Source of the DNA: CAYQLT01 sp964418425
Lineage (GTDB): Bacteria > Bacillota > Limnochordia > Limnochordales > Geochordaceae
Length of the DNA stretch: 8,768 nucleotides
Reading direction: 5' to 3'
NCBI GenBank assembly: GCA_964418425.1
Contig: CAYQLT010000085.1
Span: 1 to 8,768 of the forward strand
Below are positions 5,903 through 8,768 of this stretch, piece by piece. The first letter of the stretch is position 1. Each line of letters starts with the position of its first letter. Below the pieces are notes generated by a model. That model searched no databases, was not told where the DNA came from, and worked only from the letters and a program-made list of their open reading frames with translations. Both the position numbers and the translations under genes were made by a program.

Positions 5903-6397
5903 ATGCGGCCGGCGTTGCCATCAAGCCTGGCCCCGCCGCCCGGGGGTGAGGCGCGACTGTACGAAGTGGTTCTGGCCCTGTTTGGAGCCGTCTGCTGGGG
6001 GCTGGCGCCCGTCGCGGGTAAGGTGGGGCTCGCCAGCATCGATCCGGTGGTGGGACTGGCCCTGCGAACTTTGATGGCGTCCGCCCTGGTGCTTGGGTTC
6101 CTCACCGGCACGGGAGGCTGGAATCATCTGGACGCCATCCCCTGGCGTGCGTGGCTGCCCATCGGGATCGAAGCGCTGCTGGCCACGCTCGCGGGGGATC
6201 TGGCATATTATGCCGCGCTCAAGCACGGTGACGCCTCTGCGGTGGCTCTGGTGATGGCTGCCTCGCCCCTGGTTACGGTGGCCGCTGCCGCCTGGTGGCT
6301 GGGGGAGCCGCTTTCGTGGCCCCGGATCCTGGGGGCGGTGCTGATCGTGGCCGGGGTCATCCTGGTGGTGCGAGACATGGGGGGAGCGGCCGGGTAG
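5903..6397 (+). CDS. single-domain EamA (DMT superfamily) transporter
   Basis: This 164-residue inner-membrane protein has one EamA domain, about half the usual ten-helix drug/metabolite transporter. Five hydrophobic segments are visible near residues 21-38, 46-68, 84-105, 112-132 and 141-157. Family marks are CWGLAPVAGKVGL in the first helix and the typical end LKHGDASAVALVMAASPLVTVAAAAWWLGEPLSWPRILGAVLIVAGVILVV (107-156). Half-size members are thought to work as dimers; the substrate is unknown. The ATG at 5903 follows AGGA at a sensible distance. An in-frame ATG at 5852 has no binding site and would overlap the divergent amidase start. The stop lies 87 bases before the PPOX-type gene on the same strand. 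Confidence 0.85.
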   Translation: MRPALPSSLAPPPGGEARLYEVVLALFGAVCWGLAPVAGKVGLASIDPVVGLALRTLMASALVLGFLTGTGGWNHLDAIPWRAWLPIGIEALLATLAGDLAYYAALKHGDASAVALVMAASPLVTVAAAAWWLGEPLSWPRILGAVLIVAGVILVVRDMGGAAG

Positions 6398-6471
6398 AAT
6401 GGGCTGAGAAGAGGTGGAGGGGCCGGCCCGGGCCCAAGGGCGTAAGCGCGGGGCGGTTGCGGCGAGAGGAC

Positions 6472-6476
6472 GGAGG
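6472..6476 (+). promoter_or_regulatory. ribosome binding site deciding a TTG start
   Basis: GGAGG lies eight bases ahead of TTG at 6485-6487. This fixes the start of the PPOX-type gene at TTG rather than at the GTG at 6476, which overlaps the site, or the ATG at 6524. Confidence 0.75.
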
Positions 6477-6484
6477 TGGGAGCG

Positions 6485-6925
6485 TTGAGTGACCATAGTA
6501 GCGTCCGGGCGGGCGACGAGCGGATGGACAGCTTCTTGCAGGAGCCCCGGGTTGCCGTGCTGATGACCTACCGGCCGGACGGCTCGGTGCATGCCGCGCC
6601 GGTGTGGTTTGAGTACGGGGACGGCGAGTTCCGGTTTTGCACCGACCCCACCTCCGTCAAAGCCCGCAACCTGGCGGTCCGGCCGCAGGCCGCTGTCTGC
6701 GTGGCCTCCCACGAGCCGCCCTACCGGTACGCCTTCGCCGAGGGGGCGGCTTCGGTGGAGCTGCACCCCGGGCCCGCCAGCGAGGCCCACCGGCTTTTGC
6801 GGCGGCTGGCCGAGCGCTACCTGGGCGCCCAAGAGGGGGCGCGTTACGCGGATTCGCTGGGCGGGGATCCCCTGACGCTGGTGAGGCTGCGGCCCCACCG
6901 GGTCAAGTGGTACGACGAGGGCTAG
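6485..6925 (+). CDS. pyridoxamine 5'-phosphate oxidase-like (PPOX) split-barrel flavoprotein
   Basis: This 146-residue cytosolic protein has the flavin-binding split barrel of the PPOX family. The order of elements is MDSFLQEPRVAVLMTYRPDGSVHAAPVWFEYGDGEFRFCTDPTSVKARNL, then RPQAAVCVAS and YAFAEGAASVEL. The pattern xTxxxDGxxxxxPVWF followed by KxRNL (59-62) is typical of small FMN- or F420-dependent members near the Rv1155/TIGR03618 group. A C-terminal helix (98-122) and LVRLRPHRVKWYD end the fold. Whether the cofactor is FMN, F420 or haem cannot be read from the sequence, and there is no reason to call it a true PdxH. The initiator is TTG. The RCKP mini-protein follows 85 bases later on the same strand and may be co-transcribed. 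Confidence 0.82.
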   Translation: MSDHSSVRAGDERMDSFLQEPRVAVLMTYRPDGSVHAAPVWFEYGDGEFRFCTDPTSVKARNLAVRPQAAVCVASHEPPYRYAFAEGAASVELHPGPASEAHRLLRRLAERYLGAQEGARYADSLGGDPLTLVRLRPHRVKWYDEG

Positions 6926-6971
6926 GCTTGCGCAAGCGGGCGAGGGCTCTTGCGCCGGCCTTAGGCCGGTG
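6926..6971 (+). other. cluster of hairpins between the PPOX-type gene and the RCKP gene
   Basis: Three elements overlap here: the palindrome GCTTGCGCAAGC (6926-6937), a 7-bp stem GCGCAAG/CTTGCGC (6930-6936 with 6949-6955), and CCGGCC-TTA-GGCCGG (6955-6969), extendable by two pairs to 6953-6971. The first two exclude each other. The last could end transcription or shape the leader of the next gene, but no T-run follows. Confidence 0.4.
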
Positions 6972-6994
6972 ATGAGCATATACGGCAGCTGTTG

Positions 6995-7002
6995 AAGGAG
7001 GT
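6995..7002 (+). promoter_or_regulatory. near-ideal ribosome binding site of the RCKP gene
   Basis: AAGGAGGT with eight bases to the ATG at 7011 is close to a perfect complement of the 16S rRNA tail. It is the best site in the window and strong evidence that the short downstream frame is translated. Confidence 0.85.
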
Positions 7003-7010
7003 CTGGCACC

Positions 7011-7175
7011 ATGGCGGTCTGGGTGTGCGCACAGTGTGGGTTGGAGAAGGACGCCCGCTGCAAGCCGAAGAAGTGCCCGGAGTGCGATGGCGCGGAGTTC
7101 CGCAAGAAGGAGGAGGCGCCGGCGGCAGCCTCGGCTTCGCAAAAGGCAGCCGCAGGCTCACGCAAGCGGTCCTAA
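7011..7175 (+). CDS. RCKP-type rubredoxin-like mini-protein
   Basis: This 54-residue protein begins MAVWVCAQCGLEKDARCKP and continues with KKCPECDG. Cysteines C6-x-x-C9 and C22-x-x-C25 form two knuckles able to bind one iron or zinc ion, as in rubredoxin-like and zinc-ribbon proteins. A fifth cysteine, C17, lies in the R16-C-K-P19 motif that names the small RCKP-type rubredoxin-like family. Residues 28-54 are a basic, Ala-rich tail (EFRKKEEAPAAASASQ, ending SRKRS) that looks disordered. The function is unknown. Metal binding is inferred from the cysteine pairs; an electron-transfer or nucleic-acid role is open. It lies downstream of the flavin-fold gene with its own very strong binding site. 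It ends before a structured gap. Confidence 0.85.
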   Translation: MAVWVCAQCGLEKDARCKPKKCPECDGAEFRKKEEAPAAASASQKAAAGSRKRS

Positions 7176-7195
7176 AGACATCCGGACTTTCCGCT

Positions 7196-7258
7196 CCTGC
7201 CCGTGCCCGGTCGGCCGCAGCCCCGTCCCGATCCGGCCCGGGCCTGGCAACGGGCAGG
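7196..7258 (+). terminator. long-range hairpin after the RCKP gene
   Basis: CCTGCCCGT (7196-7204) is the exact reverse complement of ACGGGCAGG (7250-7258). Just inside it, GCCCGG (7205-7210) pairs with CCGGGC (7238-7243), leaving a six-base bulge on the 3' side. The stem starts 20 bases past the RCKP stop and is followed by a mildly T-rich stretch (7261-7273). It may be a terminator or a structured 3' end. Confidence 0.35.
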
Positions 7259-7279
7259 TGCGTTCTAGCTTTCGCTGGC

Positions 7280-7347
7280 GCGAGCCTTCGACGGGTTCGA
7301 GTCGGCCGGCTTCGTGCAGGTGGCTCGCCGTTCGCCCAGGTGGCGAG
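7280..7347. other. competing hairpins in the RCKP-receptor gap
   Basis: GCGAGCC (7280-7286) can pair with GGCTCGC (7322-7328), while CTCGCCG (7324-7330) can pair with TGGCGAG (7341-7347, one G-U pair). The two stems share bases and exclude each other. The TTCGA repeats around 7287-7300 recall a T loop, but there is no tRNA fold. No coding frame with a credible start or family signature is seen in 7176-7453. Confidence 0.3.
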
Positions 7348-7392
7348 TGATGCGCCTCGCGGTGGGCAGCGACCCAGGGGCGCCTTCCCTGC

Positions 7393-7413
7393 GGCCGGCC
7401 CGGGGGGTCGGCC
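7393..7413 (-). terminator. strong GC hairpin downstream of the chemotaxis receptor gene
   Basis: GGCCGGCCC (7393-7401) and GGGTCGGCC (7405-7413) make a 9-bp stem with one G-U pair and a three-base loop, 40 bases past the receptor stop on the minus strand. It is the most stable compact hairpin in this gap. No T-run follows in either direction. Confidence 0.4.
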
Positions 7414-7453
7414 TACGGCCTCCGCCCCTGAGCGCCTGTCCGGGAAGCAAGCG

Positions 7454-8768
7454 TCACACCTTGAACTGTGCAACCATTTGTTGCAACTTCTGAGCCATGC
7501 CGGCGAGCATCTGGGAGGAGTTGGATACCTCCGTCACCGCGGCGTTCATCTGCTGCGCCGAGGCGCTGACCTCCGCCGCCGAGGAGGCTGTCTCCCCCGC
7601 GGCTCCCGAGATGCTTTCGATCAGCGCCGCCACCTGCTGGGCGACCTCGGTGTTCTGCCGGGCGGCGGCCGAAATTTCCTGCACCTGCCGGGTGGTTCCC
7701 TCGAGGGCAGCCAGGATTTCCTGCAGCGCAGCCCCCGCCCCCTGCACCAGTTGCGTCACCTCCGTGCCGGCCTCAACCGTCTCGACGCCCGCCTGCATCG
7801 CCGAGACCGCCCTCTGGATCCCCTGACGAATGCTGTCGATGAGGGTCGCGATCTGCCTTGCGGACTCAGCCGACCTCTCCGCGAGTTTCCGCACCTCCTC
7901 GGCCACCACCGCAAAGCCCCTCCCGTGCTCACCGGCGCGAGCCGCTTCGATGGCCGCATTCAGCGCCAGGAGGTTGGTCTGTTCAGCGATCCCGGAGATG
8001 ACCTGTACGATCTCGCCCACCTTTTGGGAGTGCACGTCCAGCTCGCGCACCCTCTCGGCGGTGCTGGAGATCGCCTCGCGGATGTGCTGCATCCCCTGAA
8101 CCGTCTGGCGCACCGCCTCCGCGCCTTTCGCCGCCGTGGCCGTGGCCTGGCTGGAGTAGGCCGCGAGCTGCTCAGCGTTGCGGGCGGTCGACTCGATAGC
8201 CGCGGACATGCGGCCCACCAACGCCGCGGCCTCCTGGACAGCGCCGCTTTGGTCGGAGCTGGCGGCCGCCACCTGACCGATGGTCATGACGATCTGCCGG
8301 GTGGTCCGCGCGGCTTCTTCGGCGGTGGCGGCCAACTGCTGGCTGCTGGCGCTCAGCCCCTTGATGGTTTCTACCACTCCGTTGAGCATGTCGCGCAGGT
8401 TGTCAATCATGGTGTCAAAGCTGGCGCTCAGGCGGCCGATCTCATCCCTCCCCGAGACACCCGTCTTCTGGCTCAAGTTCCCCTGGGCGACCACCTCGGC
8501 GATGGACGTCAACCGGCGGAGAGGCCGGGTGATCAGCAATGCTATGAGAGTCGTCGCGAACATGACAACGGCTGCAACGACAGCTATGCCCACGTATTGA
8601 AAGCGCGTCGTGGCCCGCAGGGACAGGTAGCTTTCGGTTTGGTCGCTGGCCGTCACCAGGTGCGCGACAGGTGCGCCTGCGGCGTCCGTGAGCGGCTGCA
8701 CGGTGACGTAGTATAGTGGCTCCTGATAAAATCGCTCGTCGCTCAGACCCAGCTTTTCGGAGGGAGGT
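7454..8768 (-). CDS. methyl-accepting chemotaxis protein, N-terminus beyond the window
   Basis: A transmembrane receptor that passes ligand signals to CheA/CheW. The frame is open to the right edge, so about 437 C-terminal residues are visible. A GTG at 8701 is internal, since coding continues upstream (SEKLGLSDERFYQEPLYYV). The order is: end of an extracellular, probably Cache-type sensor (PLYYV...PVAHLVTASDQ), one membrane helix (FQYVGIAVVAAVVMFATTLIALLI), a HAMP linker (TRPLRRLTSIAEVV to DEIGRLSASFDTMIDNLR), and a long coiled-coil signalling domain. Its hairpin tip holds the conserved IAEQTNLLALNAAIEAARAGE and GRGFAVVAEEVRKLAERS. Gln/Glu/Ala/Ser-rich stretches on both arms probably include methylation sites. 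It ends VAQFKV, without a CheR-binding pentapeptide. The ligand is unknown. No other chemotaxis gene is in view. Confidence 0.95.
   Translation of the reverse strand, partial: PPSEKLGLSDERFYQEPLYYVTVQPLTDAAGAPVAHLVTASDQTESYLSLRATTRFQYVGIAVVAAVVMFATTLIALLITRPLRRLTSIAEVVAQGNLSQKTGVSGRDEIGRLSASFDTMIDNLRDMLNGVVETIKGLSASSQQLAATAEEAARTTRQIVMTIGQVAAASSDQSGAVQEAAALVGRMSAAIESTARNAEQLAAYSSQATATAAKGAEAVRQTVQGMQHIREAISSTAERVRELDVHSQKVGEIVQVISGIAEQTNLLALNAAIEAARAGEHGRGFAVVAEEVRKLAERSAESARQIATLIDSIRQGIQRAVSAMQAGVETVEAGTEVTQLVQGAGAALQEILAALEGTTRQVQEISAAARQNTEVAQQVAALIESISGAAGETASSAAEVSASAQQMNAAVTEVSNSSQMLAGMAQKLQQMVAQFKV

Noticed and set aside
5854..6111. In-frame N-terminal extension of the amidase gene
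   Set aside because: It is antisense to the EamA gene. The natural N-terminus, a signal anchor, begins at the ATG pair at 5853 and 5850.
5921..7165. 414-codon open frame on the minus strand opposite the EamA, PPOX and RCKP genes
   Set aside because: It is antisense to three genes with recognised families or strong binding sites, and its composition is low-complexity without motifs.
7280..7328. tRNA-like look: 7-bp outer stem with a TTCGA motif inside
   Set aside because: It is only 49 bases long, with no anticodon arm, no D arm and no CCA-proximal layout.
7265..7450. 61-codon minus-strand frame between the receptor and the RCKP gene
   Set aside because: It begins with TTG, has no binding site, its composition is Arg/Gly/Ala noise, and it lies over strong hairpins.
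6992..8716. 574-codon open frame on the plus strand opposite the chemotaxis receptor
   Set aside because: The receptor on the other strand is unmistakable. The plus-strand frame reads as His/Arg/Leu/Gly-rich antisense and its start overlaps the RCKP gene in another frame.

Overview
The window is GC-rich bacterial chromosome with ordinary housekeeping, stress and membrane genes. It is densely coded on both strands. Several traits point to a high-GC Firmicute, Symbiobacterium-like in style: strong AGGAGG-type ribosome binding sites, frequent GTG and TTG starts, tRNA genes that encode their own CCA, a thioredoxin-coupled type ArsC, and a Cys-rich RCKP-type rubredoxin-like mini-protein. The genus is an inference from composition and gene content; no marker here proves it.

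Layout from left to right. Positions 1-50 carry a perfect TATAAT reading leftwards out of the window, with a possible gene start directly behind it. A minus-strand AHSA1/SRPBCC protein follows (213-716). Next is a promoter with an extended -10 and tRNA-Ser(GCT) on the plus strand (832-927), then an MscS-family mechanosensitive channel (1005-2150). Converging on the channel is a calcineurin-like metallophosphoesterase (2157-2885, minus), with tRNA-Ser(TGA) upstream of it on the same strand (2955-3044). An orphan arsenate reductase (minus) is divergent from a RimJ/RimL-type GNAT acetyltransferase (plus). The acetyltransferase converges on a membrane-anchored Amidase_6 protein (4603-5853, minus), which is divergent from a single-domain EamA transporter (5903-6397, plus). 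A PPOX-fold flavin protein with a TTG start (6485-6925) and the 54-residue RCKP protein (7011-7175) follow on the plus strand. After about 280 bases of hairpin-rich non-coding DNA, the C-terminal part of a methyl-accepting chemotaxis protein (minus) runs off the right edge.

No operon or pathway links most of these genes; they look like independent one- and two-gene units. I found no phage, transposon, CRISPR, toxin-antitoxin or defence module, and nothing that amounts to a new multi-gene system. The items most worth a second look are the RCKP mini-protein, the two inverted tRNA-Ser genes enclosing mscS and the phosphoesterase, a perfect Shine-Dalgarno inside arsC that has no in-frame start codon, and the structured gap before the chemotaxis receptor.
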